64,000 nucleotides of DNA from contig JACKCF010000001.1 of the NCBI GenBank assembly GCA_020634165.1, forward strand, positions 1,240,001 through 1,304,000, written 5' to 3'. The first letter of the stretch is position 1; every line of letters begins with the position of its first letter. Origin of the DNA: Anaerolineaceae bacterium (GTDB lineage Bacteria > Chloroflexota > Anaerolineae > Aggregatilineales > Phototrophicaceae). A program made the position numbers and the translations under genes. This document shows, one piece after another, positions 50,370 to 59,077 of the stretch. A model generated the notes under the pieces. The model searched no databases and had not been told where the DNA came from. It saw only the letters and a program-made list of their open reading frames with translations.

Positions 50370-51758
50370 ATGAGTACTAATCAACGCGGCCTGTTATATT
50401 TTGTTATTTTGATAGCAGCCGTTGCGTTCTTCTGCTTTCTGCTCCCCTTCATCATTATGCCTGGGCTTGGGATCGGTATGGCGCTCCCCGTCATCCAGGT
50501 CCCTGGTGAAGTCTATGTGCAAAATGTACCCAGCCCGGACTTTGAGTTCACCAACACATTGATGGGTACGCTCATCGCAGATGTGATCGTGCTGTTGCTG
50601 GCCGTCTTTGCATACAGAGCCTCAAAGGGTTGGCGGAACGAAGTTCCTGGTCGCTTTCAGGGTCTGATTGAACTGCTCCTGGACTTTGTCTATGGGTTGG
50701 TCAAGCAGATGGCAGGCACCTCCCAGCGCGTGAAGGGTGTGCTTTTCCCCCTGGTGGCGTCCATCTTCCTGTTCTTGTTAGTGGCAAACTGGCTAGAGCT
50801 GATTCCCGGCGTGGATAGCATCGGTATTCTGCACTGTGCAGGTGGCCATGGCTCACAGAACGGTTATCCGGCTGATGACAATGGCTACTTCATTGGTTTG
50901 CCTTCATATCAGTTGCGCAATACAGCGCCGATGTTCTCTGGTTATTCAGCCAATGCTGAAGACTACCATGCCTGTGAACTAGCTCTGCATCCCCATGAGG
51001 AAGGCGACGCCGTTGAGGGTGAAGCCGCAGCCGATGACCACGCCACAGAAGCCGTTGCCCTGACAGCGGAAACGCTTGCAGCGGCAGAGGCTGAAGGCAA
51101 GGTCATTGGAGGTACGGGATTATCGGTGGTTGTAGAAGAATCTGGCATGACCCTGGCGGACATCGCTGAGGAAAATGGCGCTTCTGAAGAAACCGTCGCT
51201 GAACTGAATGGTATGGCCGCTGATGCAGTTGTCGAAGCGGGGGATACCATCTGGCTGGAAGCTCCTGATGTTGTCGGTCGCTTCTCGTCAGAGGCGAACA
51301 ATCAGTTGTTTATCGTGACGCCCTATGTTCGTGCGGCTGCAACCGACCTGAACCTGACCCTCGGTTTGGCGCTGGTGTCCTTCTTCGCCATTCAATACTT
51401 CGGCATCGCGTCCCTGGGTGCGGGTTACTTCCAGAAGTTCATCAACATCCGGGCGCTGGGTAACCTCAGTAAGAGACCACTGGGTGCAGTCGATTTCCTG
51501 GTTGGTCTGTTCGAAATTATCTCTGAGTTCAGTAAGGTCATCAGTCTGGCCTTCCGTCTCTTTGGTAACATCTTCGCTGGTCAGTTGCTCTTGTTCATCA
51601 TGACCTTCCTGGTAGCAACGTTGCTTCCTGTGATCTTCTATGGTCTGGAATTCATCGTTGGTCTGATCCAGGCGCTGGTGTTCGCGGTTCTGACACTGGT
51701 GTTCTCGGCACAGGCGATGGAAAGCCATCACCATGATGACGAAGAGCATGCGCATTAG
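50370..51758 (+). CDS. atpB: ATP synthase subunit a with an extracytoplasmic LysM-like insertion
   Basis: Subunit a forms the proton half-channels beside the c-ring. At 462 residues it far exceeds the usual 230-300. The core is normal: ANWLELIPG (136-147), TPYVRAAATDLNLTLGLAL (317-335), the essential arginine Arg396 in SLAFRLFGNIFAGQLL, and the last helices to about 448. Between the second and third core helices, residues 148-312 are inserted. They include an acidic Ala/Glu-rich stretch (about 205-245) and, at 251-299, a LysM-like unit: VVVEESGMTLADIAEENGAS, ETVAELNG, VVEAGDTIWL. By homology with E. coli subunit a this loop faces outside the membrane. The C-terminus is His/Glu-rich (ESHHHDDEEHAH). 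Confidence 0.93.
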   Translation: MSTNQRGLLYFVILIAAVAFFCFLLPFIIMPGLGIGMALPVIQVPGEVYVQNVPSPDFEFTNTLMGTLIADVIVLLLAVFAYRASKGWRNEVPGRFQGLIELLLDFVYGLVKQMAGTSQRVKGVLFPLVASIFLFLLVANWLELIPGVDSIGILHCAGGHGSQNGYPADDNGYFIGLPSYQLRNTAPMFSGYSANAEDYHACELALHPHEEGDAVEGEAAADDHATEAVALTAETLAAAEAEGKVIGGTGLSVVVEESGMTLADIAEENGASEETVAELNGMAADAVVEAGDTIWLEAPDVVGRFSSEANNQLFIVTPYVRAAATDLNLTLGLALVSFFAIQYFGIASLGAGYFQKFINIRALGNLSKRPLGAVDFLVGLFEIISEFSKVISLAFRLFGNIFAGQLLLFIMTFLVATLLPVIFYGLEFIVGLIQALVFAVLTLVFSAQAMESHHHDDEEHAH

Positions 51759-51864
51759 TTAACCTTGAAAGTTACAAATCGCCGTATTGGCGAAGGTATC
51801 AGATTTAGTACAGAACTGTTGGGAAACCAACAAAAACACTCAATCACTAGAGAGGAGCAATACA

Positions 51865-52101
51865 ATGGAAGGTCTTGATGTCGGTTTGAAAGCTGTGGGC
51901 GCAGGCTTGGCTATGATTGGCGCTCTCGGCCCTGGTATTGGTATCGGTCTGTTGGTGAACGGCGCGCTGTTGGCGATTGGCCGCAATCCAGATGCTGCCA
52001 ATAACATTCAGACCAACATGATTCTTGGTATCGTGTTTACTGAAGCAGTGGCGATTTACTGTTTGGTAGTAGCCCTGATCATCTTGTTCGTGCTTAACTA
52101 A
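51865..52101 (+). CDS. atpE: ATP synthase subunit c
   Basis: This 78-residue hairpin protein of the rotor ring has its start ATG at 51865 after AGGAG. The first helix has GALGPGIGIGLLVNGALLAIGRNP, with the loop arginine-asparagine-proline that contacts F1. The second has the ion-binding Glu60 in GIVFTEAVAIYCLVV. The position that is glutamine in sodium-binding rings is isoleucine (GPGIGIG), so proton coupling is expected. Very short spacers join it to atpF. Confidence 0.96.
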   Translation: MEGLDVGLKAVGAGLAMIGALGPGIGIGLLVNGALLAIGRNPDAANNIQTNMILGIVFTEAVAIYCLVVALIILFVLN

Positions 52102-52116
52102 TTGGGAGGCCGACGC

Positions 52117-52977
52117 ATGATGAAAAATCGGCTAACGATTAAGAATCTGATTCTTATCCTGACGGTTGTTGCTTTGCTGCTGGCTGTGCCAATGATTATG
52201 GCCCAGGAAGACACACATACCGCAGGCGAAACCGTTGAAGCTGTGGCAGAAGCTGTAGAAGAAGCCCCGGCAGGTATTGCTGCCCTGGGTATCAACGCAG
52301 GTTTCTTGCTGGCGCAGATCGTCAACTTCCTGATCATCTTCGGTGCCTTGACAGCCCTGCTGTGGCGTCCGGCTGTTAACATGCTGGATGCCCGTAGTGC
52401 CAAGATTCAGAAGAGCCTGGAAGATTCCGCTGCGGCCGCACGTGCCCGCCAGAACGCTGAAGCAGAAGCTGAGAAAATTCTGGCTGCTGCCCGTGCAGAA
52501 GCTGCTAAACTGCTTGAAGAAGCCCGTAGTCGTGGCGATGAAGTCGCGGCAGGTATCGAATCCGCTGCGAAGTCAGAAGCGGAAACGATCAAGACCACAG
52601 CCCGTGCAGAAGCCGTTGCAGAACGCAATGCCGAGCTGGCTGGTCTGCGTGACCAGGTGCTGAATATCTCCAGCGCGATGGCTGGCCGTATCCTGGGTCA
52701 GCAGATCGACGCCAAGAAACAGCAGGCTCTGGTCAGCGATTTCTTCAGCAATCTGCCCGCAGATGCCAAGGGCATGTCGGGTAGCGTAGAAGTTGTCAGT
52801 GCGATGCCCCTCAGCGATGATGAGCAGAAGCGCATCGGCAAGGAAATCGGCGCAGATGACATCACCTACACAGTCGATCCGGCCATCCTCGGTGGTCTTG
52901 TCGTCCGTGCACCGGGCCGCGTCATTGATGGCAGCGTCCGTAGCAACCTGACGGCACTGTCTGGTCGCCTGAACTAA
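52117..52977 (+). CDS. atpF: ATP synthase subunit b fused to C-terminal delta domain
   Basis: This 286-residue stator protein starts at ATG 52117, 7 bases after GGGAGG. A signal-peptide-like segment (1-29) precedes an acidic stretch (31-55, EDTHTAGETVEAVAEAVEEA). Then come the usual b-subunit membrane helix (about 60-83, GFLLAQIVNFLIIFGALTALLWRP), a long Ala/Glu coiled coil (84 to about 205), and finally a delta-type C-terminal domain: VVSAMPLSDDEQ, YTVDPAILGGLVVRAPGRVIDGS. The N-terminal helical domain of delta is absent. No separate atpH follows; the operon ends here in a terminator. Fusions of b and delta are known, for example in mycobacteria, but there with a full delta. Confidence 0.92.
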   Translation: MMKNRLTIKNLILILTVVALLLAVPMIMAQEDTHTAGETVEAVAEAVEEAPAGIAALGINAGFLLAQIVNFLIIFGALTALLWRPAVNMLDARSAKIQKSLEDSAAAARARQNAEAEAEKILAAARAEAAKLLEEARSRGDEVAAGIESAAKSEAETIKTTARAEAVAERNAELAGLRDQVLNISSAMAGRILGQQIDAKKQQALVSDFFSNLPADAKGMSGSVEVVSAMPLSDDEQKRIGKEIGADDITYTVDPAILGGLVVRAPGRVIDGSVRSNLTALSGRLN

Positions 52978-52995
52978 GTTCAACCCTTTTCCAAT

Positions 52996-53028
52996 AAAAA
53001 GGACATGGCTGTGTGCTGTGTCCTTTTT
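52996..53028 (+). terminator. Strong terminator after atpF
   Basis: AAAAAGGACA (52996-53005) pairs with TGTCCTTTTT (53019-53028). It ends the Fo gene group without atpA, atpG, atpD or atpC. Confidence 0.93.
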
Positions 53029-53103
53029 AGTTTGCCTATCCTCTAGCCAGCTTGCGGACCCGTTTGTTAAACTAAGCGCCTATTTATGATCGCCAGAGGC
53101 CCT

Positions 53104-54639
53104 ATGAGCGTTACCTTACAGCAACTCATCCAGGCATTACCCACATCTGCTGAACCTGTCGTCATCGGTGATCGTCATGTCACGATTTCTGAGCCTGTTG
53201 TCGAAGATAATCGACTGGTGCAGCCCGGTGGGGTATTCGTTGCGCGCAAGGGCCTGAGTGTTGATGGGCATGACTTCATCGCCGATGCCATCCAGCGCGG
53301 CGCTGCGGCCATTATCGGCGAGCGCGAAGTAGGGGCGCTTTCTGTGCCTTATGTGCGCGTCAGTGATGCGCAGCAGGCTACAGGGTACCTGGCAGCGGCC
53401 TATTATGGTTTTCCATCGCGCGATCTGATTGTAGTTGGCATCACCGGCACGGATGGCAAAACCACCACCAGTCACATTCTGCACAGAATTTTGTCCATTG
53501 CGACGCACGGCAAGGCAGGCTTCATCAGCACGATTGCCGCTGATTTTGGTGGCCACAGTGAAGAAACAGGCTTGCACGTCACGACACCTGGCGCGCCGCA
53601 GGTCCAGGCCTATCTGGCGCAGATGCGTGATGCGGGCCTCACCCATGTTGTGCTGGAAATGACCAGTCATGGGCTGGTACAGGGGCGGTTGAACGGTACC
53701 GATATTGACGTAGCGGTCATGACCAATGTGACCCATGAGCACCTCGATTTTCACGGCTCCTGGGAAAATTACCGCGCTGCCAAAGGGTTATTATTTGGCA
53801 TGTTAAGTCAGAGCGCGCGCAAAGGCGAACAGCCCAAAGTGGCAGTCATCAATCGTGATGACCCCTCGTACGACTATTTCGCCGCCTTTGCAGCAGATCA
53901 TGTCATCAGCTATGGCATTGAGAACGAAGCTGATGTCCAGGCAACTCACATCGAACACAGTCCATCCGGTACGGCATTTTCAGTTGATGAGCAGCAGTAT
54001 CGCATGCAGCTTGTTGGGCTTTTCAATGTCTACAATGCGCTGGCAGGTCTGGCGGCTTCACGCGCCCTGGGCATCACCAAAGATGCCAAAACCCAGGGTC
54101 TCGCCGAGGTCCAGACTGTTCCAGGTCGCATGGAACATATTGATGAGGGACAGGATTTCCTGGCGCTGGTTGACTTTGCGCATACGCCGAATGCTCTGCA
54201 TCGTGCCCTGGAAGCAGGCCGCGAGATGGTCAGCGAGGGTGGACGCCTGATTACCGTGTTCGGAAGTGCAGGCCTGCGCGATGTTGAAAAGCGCCGCATG
54301 ATGGCCGAGGTCAGCGCGAGGCAGGCGGATTTCACCATCCTGACAGCCGAAGACCCGCGCACAGAATCGCTCGATGCCATCCTGCAAATGATGGCCGATG
54401 GCTGTATATCCCAGGGTGGTGTGGAAGGCCAGACCTTCATCCGTGTGCCGGATCGCGGACAGGCGCTTTATGAAGCCTGCCAGATGGCGCAGGCGGGTGA
54501 CGTCGTCATGGCCTGTGGCAAGGGCCATGAACAGAGCATGTGCTTTGGCACCATCGAGCACCCCTGGGATGATCGTGACGCGCTGCGAGCAGCGCTGCGT
54601 GGCGCACCGCTCAAGACGCTGCCGACGGCGATTTCCTGA
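53104..54639 (+). CDS. murE: MurE-type Mur ligase (UDP-MurNAc-tripeptide synthetase)
   Basis: This 511-residue Mur ligase starts at ATG 53104 (AGAGG six bases upstream); an ATG 18 bases earlier has no ribosome site. It adds the third residue of the stem peptide. Motifs: SEPVVEDNRLVQPGGVFVAR, P-loop GITGTDGKTTT, EMTSHGLVQGR, TNVTHEHLDFHGSWENYRAAK (typical MurE), the DFAHTPNAL block and GCIS...GKGHEQ. The specificity loop reads AEDPR (Asp417-Pro-Arg419) where diaminopimelate enzymes read DNPR; the arginine is kept and the asparagine lost, so the third amino acid is uncertain. It lies outside the main wall cluster. Confidence 0.88.
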   Translation: MSVTLQQLIQALPTSAEPVVIGDRHVTISEPVVEDNRLVQPGGVFVARKGLSVDGHDFIADAIQRGAAAIIGEREVGALSVPYVRVSDAQQATGYLAAAYYGFPSRDLIVVGITGTDGKTTTSHILHRILSIATHGKAGFISTIAADFGGHSEETGLHVTTPGAPQVQAYLAQMRDAGLTHVVLEMTSHGLVQGRLNGTDIDVAVMTNVTHEHLDFHGSWENYRAAKGLLFGMLSQSARKGEQPKVAVINRDDPSYDYFAAFAADHVISYGIENEADVQATHIEHSPSGTAFSVDEQQYRMQLVGLFNVYNALAGLAASRALGITKDAKTQGLAEVQTVPGRMEHIDEGQDFLALVDFAHTPNALHRALEAGREMVSEGGRLITVFGSAGLRDVEKRRMMAEVSARQADFTILTAEDPRTESLDAILQMMADGCISQGGVEGQTFIRVPDRGQALYEACQMAQAGDVVMACGKGHEQSMCFGTIEHPWDDRDALRAALRGAPLKTLPTAIS

Positions 54640-54647
54640 TTCGCACG

Positions 54648-56273
54648 ATGAATCGTACCTGGCGCTACTCTGCGATTTTGCTACTGGCCTTCGTTGTGCG
54701 TGTGATTGGCATCGACTTTGGGCAGGCGACCTCGATTCCGCAGCGCACCGATGGCCCACCACTGTATGAGCAGGCTGCGATTCACCCCGATGAATACTTC
54801 TATGTGGCCATTCCCTTGCAGATGCTGCTTAAGGGCAGCCTGAACCCGGGCTTTTACGAAAATCCGTCGCTGTTGATCTATCTCGATTATGCGACGTTTG
54901 CCCTCACAGGCGCGGACGATAATATCCGGTCATTGAACTGGCAGGACTGGAATATTCGTGAACTGGCACCATTTCACCTGTATGTGCTTGGGCGGCTGTA
55001 TTCGGCCTTGGGCGGTATTCTCGCGGTTGCGGCAACCATCGCACTGGCTCATCGGCTGAAAGGGCCGCGCGCAGGCGAATTGGCCGGACTGCTGCTGGCA
55101 CTCGCGCCGTCGCTGGTGCAGCATGGGCACTATGCCACGACCAGCAGCCTCGCCGCTGGCTTCGTTGCCCTGTGCCTATGGGCCTGTATCACTGCTCTAA
55201 TGACGCGCAGAAAAACCGCTTTCTTTGTCCTGGCAGGCATTGCTGCCGGATTAGCGACAGGCAGTCGTTACAATGCGGCTGCTGTCTCGATAGCCGTGTT
55301 TGTGACGGGCATATTATTGCTCTGGCACGGGCGTGACCGAAAAACGATGTTGACTGTATTGGCTGGCTACATCGCGTTCCCTGTGATTTTCCTGCTGACG
55401 ACCCCAGTTGTGCTGGCGGATTTTGGCGCATTCTGGGAGCAGTTCACTTTCATCTACAATCGTTTTTCCTTTGACGAGAATGTGGCACTGTTTGGTGGAC
55501 TGCTCTATGAATATCGTTATATTGTGCTGTTCGGCATAGATGTACCTGGTGCATTTGCGGCAGTCATTGGCCTGCTGACCCTGCGTAATTGGCGGGTTAT
55601 TCTGGTGATGCTGGCCTTTTTGCTGCCTTACAGTTTCGTCGTGCTTGATACACCGATTCCCCAGACAGGCGACCAGCTCACGCTGTTGGTTCTGCCGCCG
55701 CTGGCTGTGCTGGCGGGTATCGGCGCAAACTGGCTGATGGATCGCCTGCGCTGGCGCTTCCGTGCAGCCATTATCGCGGTTGGCTTGCTGACGATGCCTG
55801 CCGTGCTGACAGCCACGATTGTTCTGCTATTCGCTGAGCCAGATACGCGCCAATTGGCCCAGGAATGGGTTCAGGCGAATGTTCCGGCAGGAACGCGCAT
55901 CCATCTGGCAGGCGGGTACAATGTGCCACTGGATGACGCCAGATACGACCTCAGCCAGTCCTTCGGGCAACCAGGTGAGGCAGCTTCGCTAGGCGGTCTC
56001 AACATTGACTTGGCAATCGTCAGTGAGGCAAGCCTTTTTTATGCGCAGCGGCGTGATAATTTGCCGCAAGCGGAGAAGGATGGCATCGCCAGTGAGTGGG
56101 AGCAGTTTGGTCGCTATCCTTTGTTGGCAGAATGGCAACAACCGCGCTGGTGGGGCTACGATCTGATGGTCAATAACATGAGCTACTGGCATCATCCGAC
56201 CATACGCATAGTTTGTTTGGCAGCAGATGGCTGTCCCGACATCAGACAAAACGGTGCGCAAACGTCAGATTAG
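54648..56273 (+). CDS. GT-C membrane glycosyltransferase (PMT/GT39-like)
   Basis: This 541-residue protein has about 9-11 predicted helices in the first 400 residues and a soluble C-terminal part (about 405-541). The first extracytoplasmic loop holds HPDEYFYV (His46-Pro-Asp48-Glu49), the acidic motif where GT-C enzymes keep their catalytic aspartate. GLLLALAPSLVQHGHYATTSS and AGIAAGLATGSRYNAAAV are typical of this superfamily. It would move a sugar from a polyprenyl-phosphate carrier to a protein or glycan outside. It starts eight bases after murE. Confidence 0.78.
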   Translation: MNRTWRYSAILLLAFVVRVIGIDFGQATSIPQRTDGPPLYEQAAIHPDEYFYVAIPLQMLLKGSLNPGFYENPSLLIYLDYATFALTGADDNIRSLNWQDWNIRELAPFHLYVLGRLYSALGGILAVAATIALAHRLKGPRAGELAGLLLALAPSLVQHGHYATTSSLAAGFVALCLWACITALMTRRKTAFFVLAGIAAGLATGSRYNAAAVSIAVFVTGILLLWHGRDRKTMLTVLAGYIAFPVIFLLTTPVVLADFGAFWEQFTFIYNRFSFDENVALFGGLLYEYRYIVLFGIDVPGAFAAVIGLLTLRNWRVILVMLAFLLPYSFVVLDTPIPQTGDQLTLLVLPPLAVLAGIGANWLMDRLRWRFRAAIIAVGLLTMPAVLTATIVLLFAEPDTRQLAQEWVQANVPAGTRIHLAGGYNVPLDDARYDLSQSFGQPGEAASLGGLNIDLAIVSEASLFYAQRRDNLPQAEKDGIASEWEQFGRYPLLAEWQQPRWWGYDLMVNNMSYWHHPTIRIVCLAADGCPDIRQNGAQTSD

Positions 56274-56287
56274 GCGCGGTTGGTTAA

Positions 56288-56317
56288 GGGGCTTTTGTGG
56301 TAAAATCGCCCCGTTTT
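56288..56317 (+). terminator. Candidate terminator before the GT2 gene
   Basis: GGGGC-TTTT (56288-56296) pairs with AAAA-GCCCC (56302-56312, two-base bulge), followed by GTTTT. Confidence 0.6.
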
Positions 56318-56342
56318 AGAATGGCGTGAGTTTTGGAATACT

Positions 56343-57257
56343 ATGATCGACCTGGGTATTGTCATCGTTAACTGGAATACGCGCGACTTCCTCGACAAAT
56401 GCTTGCAGACCGTGTTCGCGGCTGAAGGTGATTTGACGTACAAGGTCGTCGTCGTGGACAATGCTTCCAGTGATAACAGCGAGCAGATGGTCCGCGAAAA
56501 GTATCCCCAGGTGCATGTCATCCAGACGAACGAAAATACGGGTTATCCGCGTGGCAACAACATCGGCCTCAAATTTCTTGGCTATCATGGCAAAGGGCAG
56601 GTCGATGCTGATGCGCCGCGTTACGCCTTGCTGCTCAATCCTGATACAGAAGTGCCGCCGACTGCGTTCTATAATATGGTCCAGTTCATGGACGCTCATC
56701 CCGATATTGGCGTCGCTGGTCCCAGGCTGCTTTTGCCGGATGGCAGCCTCGATAAAGCCTGCCGCCGGGGGTTCCCTACGCCGATGGTCAGCCTTTATCA
56801 CTATTCGGGATTGGCCAAGCTGTTCCCCAAAAGCGAACGTTTTGGCCGCTATAATATGACCTTCGCTGACATCGACCAGGAGTTGGAGGTCGACAGTGTG
56901 GTGGGCGCTTATATGCAGATTCGCAAAGATGCCATTGAGCAAACCGGCTTGCTGGATGAAGCCTTCTTCATGTACGCCGAGGACATTGATTGGTGCTATC
57001 GCATCAAGGAGGCGGGCTGGAAAGTCTGGTATCACGCGGCTGTGACCGTATACCACGTCAAGCGTGCTGCCAGCAGCCAGAGTAATAAAGCCCAATTTGA
57101 ATTTTGGCGCGCCATGCTCATTTTCTATCGCAAACACTATCGGGCGACGACCCCGTTCTGGTTACATGGTTTGGTGATGATGGGTTTGCTGTTCAAAGGA
57201 GGTAGCGGACTGTGGCAAGAAATTCGACAGCCTACGACGCCCCTGACACAGTCATAG
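56343..57257 (+). CDS. Family 2 glycosyltransferase (rhamnosyltransferase-like)
   Basis: This 304-residue cytoplasmic or membrane-associated GT-A enzyme has the N-terminal IVIVNWNTRDFLDKCL, VVVVDNASSDNS, TGYPRGNN, the DxD-like LLLNPDTEVPP, the acceptor block GAYMQIRKDAIEQTG and FFMYAEDIDWCYRIKEAGW, matching WbbL-type rhamnosyltransferases. A hydrophobic C-terminal segment is present. The nucleotide sugar is not readable from the motifs. Its 3' end overlaps the next gene by 46 bases, so the two work in one unit. Confidence 0.9.
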   Translation: MIDLGIVIVNWNTRDFLDKCLQTVFAAEGDLTYKVVVVDNASSDNSEQMVREKYPQVHVIQTNENTGYPRGNNIGLKFLGYHGKGQVDADAPRYALLLNPDTEVPPTAFYNMVQFMDAHPDIGVAGPRLLLPDGSLDKACRRGFPTPMVSLYHYSGLAKLFPKSERFGRYNMTFADIDQELEVDSVVGAYMQIRKDAIEQTGLLDEAFFMYAEDIDWCYRIKEAGWKVWYHAAVTVYHVKRAASSQSNKAQFEFWRAMLIFYRKHYRATTPFWLHGLVMMGLLFKGGSGLWQEIRQPTTPLTQS

Positions 57258-58690
57258 ACGTCACCCGAACGCATCATATGCAGCGCATCAAGAACACACT
57301 GGCTGTTCTTAAGGTGTTGATTGATGTAGCCATGCTCATCGTGGCATTTGTGCTCGGCTACCGTGCGCGAGAAGTACTGCCGTTGTTTGCGATTCCAGAG
57401 AATCCGCCGGAGTTCGAGCGCTATGGCCCCACCATCTTGTTACAGATTGTGGTGGTGGTGACGCTGTTTTTCGTATCGCAGTTGTATCACCAGCGCCGGA
57501 CCTACAGCCGTTTTGACCGTGTGCGTGATCTGGCCGGGGCTGTCACCATTGGCTCGCTGATCGTCTATGGTATGCAGGAGTTCATCTTCCGCAATACGCT
57601 GCTCTATGTGAACTATCCGCGCAGTATGTTTACCTATGTCTGGTTGTTCAGCGTCGTCTTCGTCGTCTTAGGCCGAGAAGTCTTCATCAAGATACAGGGT
57701 GAACTGCGCAAGCGCGGCACCATACAGGACAATCTGCTTATTATCGGGGCAGGGCGCGTCGCGCGTGATATCCTCGGCAAAATCAAAGACAATCCCTATT
57801 TAGGTTACAAGATCGTCGGTGTCATCACCAGCAGGGACGAACATCACGGTCGCATGCTTGGCGTGGATATCCTCGGCGATTATGATGATATTTCCGATAT
57901 TATTGATCGGTTTAATGTGCATCAGGTGATTATTGCGCTGCCGGATGCCAAGCGCACCGAATTGGTCGATCTGGTAACGCGCTGTCAGCGAGGGCAGGTC
58001 GATATTAAGGTCTACCCGGATATTTTCGCTTATATGGCGGGCGACATGAACGTCGATGAACTGGGTGGCACGCCGTTGCTCACGGTCCGCGACATCGCCC
58101 TGCGCGGTTGGCGACTGAGCCTCAAACGCGGCATGGATATTGTTGGCTCCACAATTGGATTGATCTTCTTATCGCCGCTGATGCTGCTGACGGCCATCAC
58201 CATCTTTTTGGAATCGCGCGGTCCCGTGTTTTACACGCAGATACGCATGGGCCTCGATGGTCGCCCATTCCCGATGATTAAATTTCGCTCGATGCGCGTC
58301 GATGCCGATAAGATCGCCGACTGGACTGTCGAAAACGACCCGCGTGTGACCCGTATCGGTCGCTTTATGCGCCGCACCAACTGGGACGAGATTCCACAGT
58401 TGGTGAACGTACTGCTTGGTCATATGAGCCTCGTTGGCCCACGTCCGGAACAGCCGCAATATGTGCGCGAATTCCGCCAGAGCATTCCCCGTTATATGGA
58501 ACGCCATCGTGAAAAAGCCGGTGTGACTGGTTGGGCACAGATTCGTGGCCTGCGTGGGGATACCTCCATTGCGGAACGCACCCACGCGGATCTCTGGTAT
58601 ATCGAAAATTGGTCCCTGTGGCTGGACATGAAGATCGTCTTCTGGACAATCATGCAGATGCTTTTACGCCGTAACACCAACGCATACTAA
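57212..58690 (+). CDS. Polyprenyl-phosphate sugar phosphotransferase (WcaJ-like)
   Basis: This 492-residue initiating transferase puts the first sugar-1-phosphate of an envelope polysaccharide on undecaprenyl phosphate. The start is GTG at 57212, 8 bases after GGAGG inside the GT2 gene. It has four to five helices in the first 150 residues, a Rossmann-like CoA-binding domain (NLLIIGAGRVARDILGKI, about 170-280), then the catalytic domain after KRGMDIVGSTIGLIFLSPLM: FYTQIRMGLDGRPFPMIKFRSM, RVTRIGRFMRRTNWDEIPQL and MSLVGPRPEQP, ending GWAQIRGLRGDTS. Domain order equals WcaJ/EpsE-type enzymes; glucose or galactose is the commonest sugar. Confidence 0.93.
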   Translation: MARNSTAYDAPDTVIDVTRTHHMQRIKNTLAVLKVLIDVAMLIVAFVLGYRAREVLPLFAIPENPPEFERYGPTILLQIVVVVTLFFVSQLYHQRRTYSRFDRVRDLAGAVTIGSLIVYGMQEFIFRNTLLYVNYPRSMFTYVWLFSVVFVVLGREVFIKIQGELRKRGTIQDNLLIIGAGRVARDILGKIKDNPYLGYKIVGVITSRDEHHGRMLGVDILGDYDDISDIIDRFNVHQVIIALPDAKRTELVDLVTRCQRGQVDIKVYPDIFAYMAGDMNVDELGGTPLLTVRDIALRGWRLSLKRGMDIVGSTIGLIFLSPLMLLTAITIFLESRGPVFYTQIRMGLDGRPFPMIKFRSMRVDADKIADWTVENDPRVTRIGRFMRRTNWDEIPQLVNVLLGHMSLVGPRPEQPQYVREFRQSIPRYMERHREKAGVTGWAQIRGLRGDTSIAERTHADLWYIENWSLWLDMKIVFWTIMQMLLRRNTNAY

Positions 58691-58701
58691 GGTTGCCCAA
58701 G

Positions 58702-59007
58702 ATGGACATCAAGACCCTCGAAGACGCCATGCACCACTTTGTCCGCAGCAAGGGCTGGTACGAAGTGGATTCCAAACGGCCACAAACACCGCGCAATCTG
58801 GCGATTTCGTTGGTGCTTGAAGCGTCTGAAGTTTTGGAGCACTTCCAATGGGGCGAAGATTCCGCTGACAAAGAAGAACTGGCCAGCGAACTCGCCGACG
58901 TGATGCTTTACCTCCTGCAAATCGCCAGTATCAGCGACATCGAACTGGCCGATGCCGTCATGGCCAAGCTCGATAAGAACTACAATCGCACCTGGGATGA
59001 AGACTGA
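58702..59007 (+). CDS. MazG-like nucleotide pyrophosphohydrolase (RS21-C6 type)
   Basis: This 101-residue all-helical NTP pyrophosphatase likely hydrolyses dCTP or modified nucleotides. The conserved blocks are WYEVDSKRPQTPRNLAISL, EASEVLEHFQW (metal-binding glutamates) and ELASELADVMLYLLQIA (E-x-x-D). One MazG domain only, as in the DCTPP1/RS21-C6 group. ATG 58702 is preferred over TTG 58693. It follows the sugar transferase after 11 bases and may be cotranscribed with it. Confidence 0.9.
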   Translation: MDIKTLEDAMHHFVRSKGWYEVDSKRPQTPRNLAISLVLEASEVLEHFQWGEDSADKEELASELADVMLYLLQIASISDIELADAVMAKLDKNYNRTWDED

Positions 59008-59013
59008 CTCCTC

Positions 59014-59042
59014 TTGACAAACTGATAAAAATGACCTACCAT
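59014..59042 (+). promoter_or_regulatory. Near-consensus promoter far upstream of proS
   Basis: TTGACA (59014-59019), 17 bases, TACCAT (59037-59042). It would start a transcript near 59049, giving a leader of about 218 bases before proS. Confidence 0.65.
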
Positions 59043-59077
59043 GACCCCTAATGAACCTTTACCTTGTGAGGGCGATC

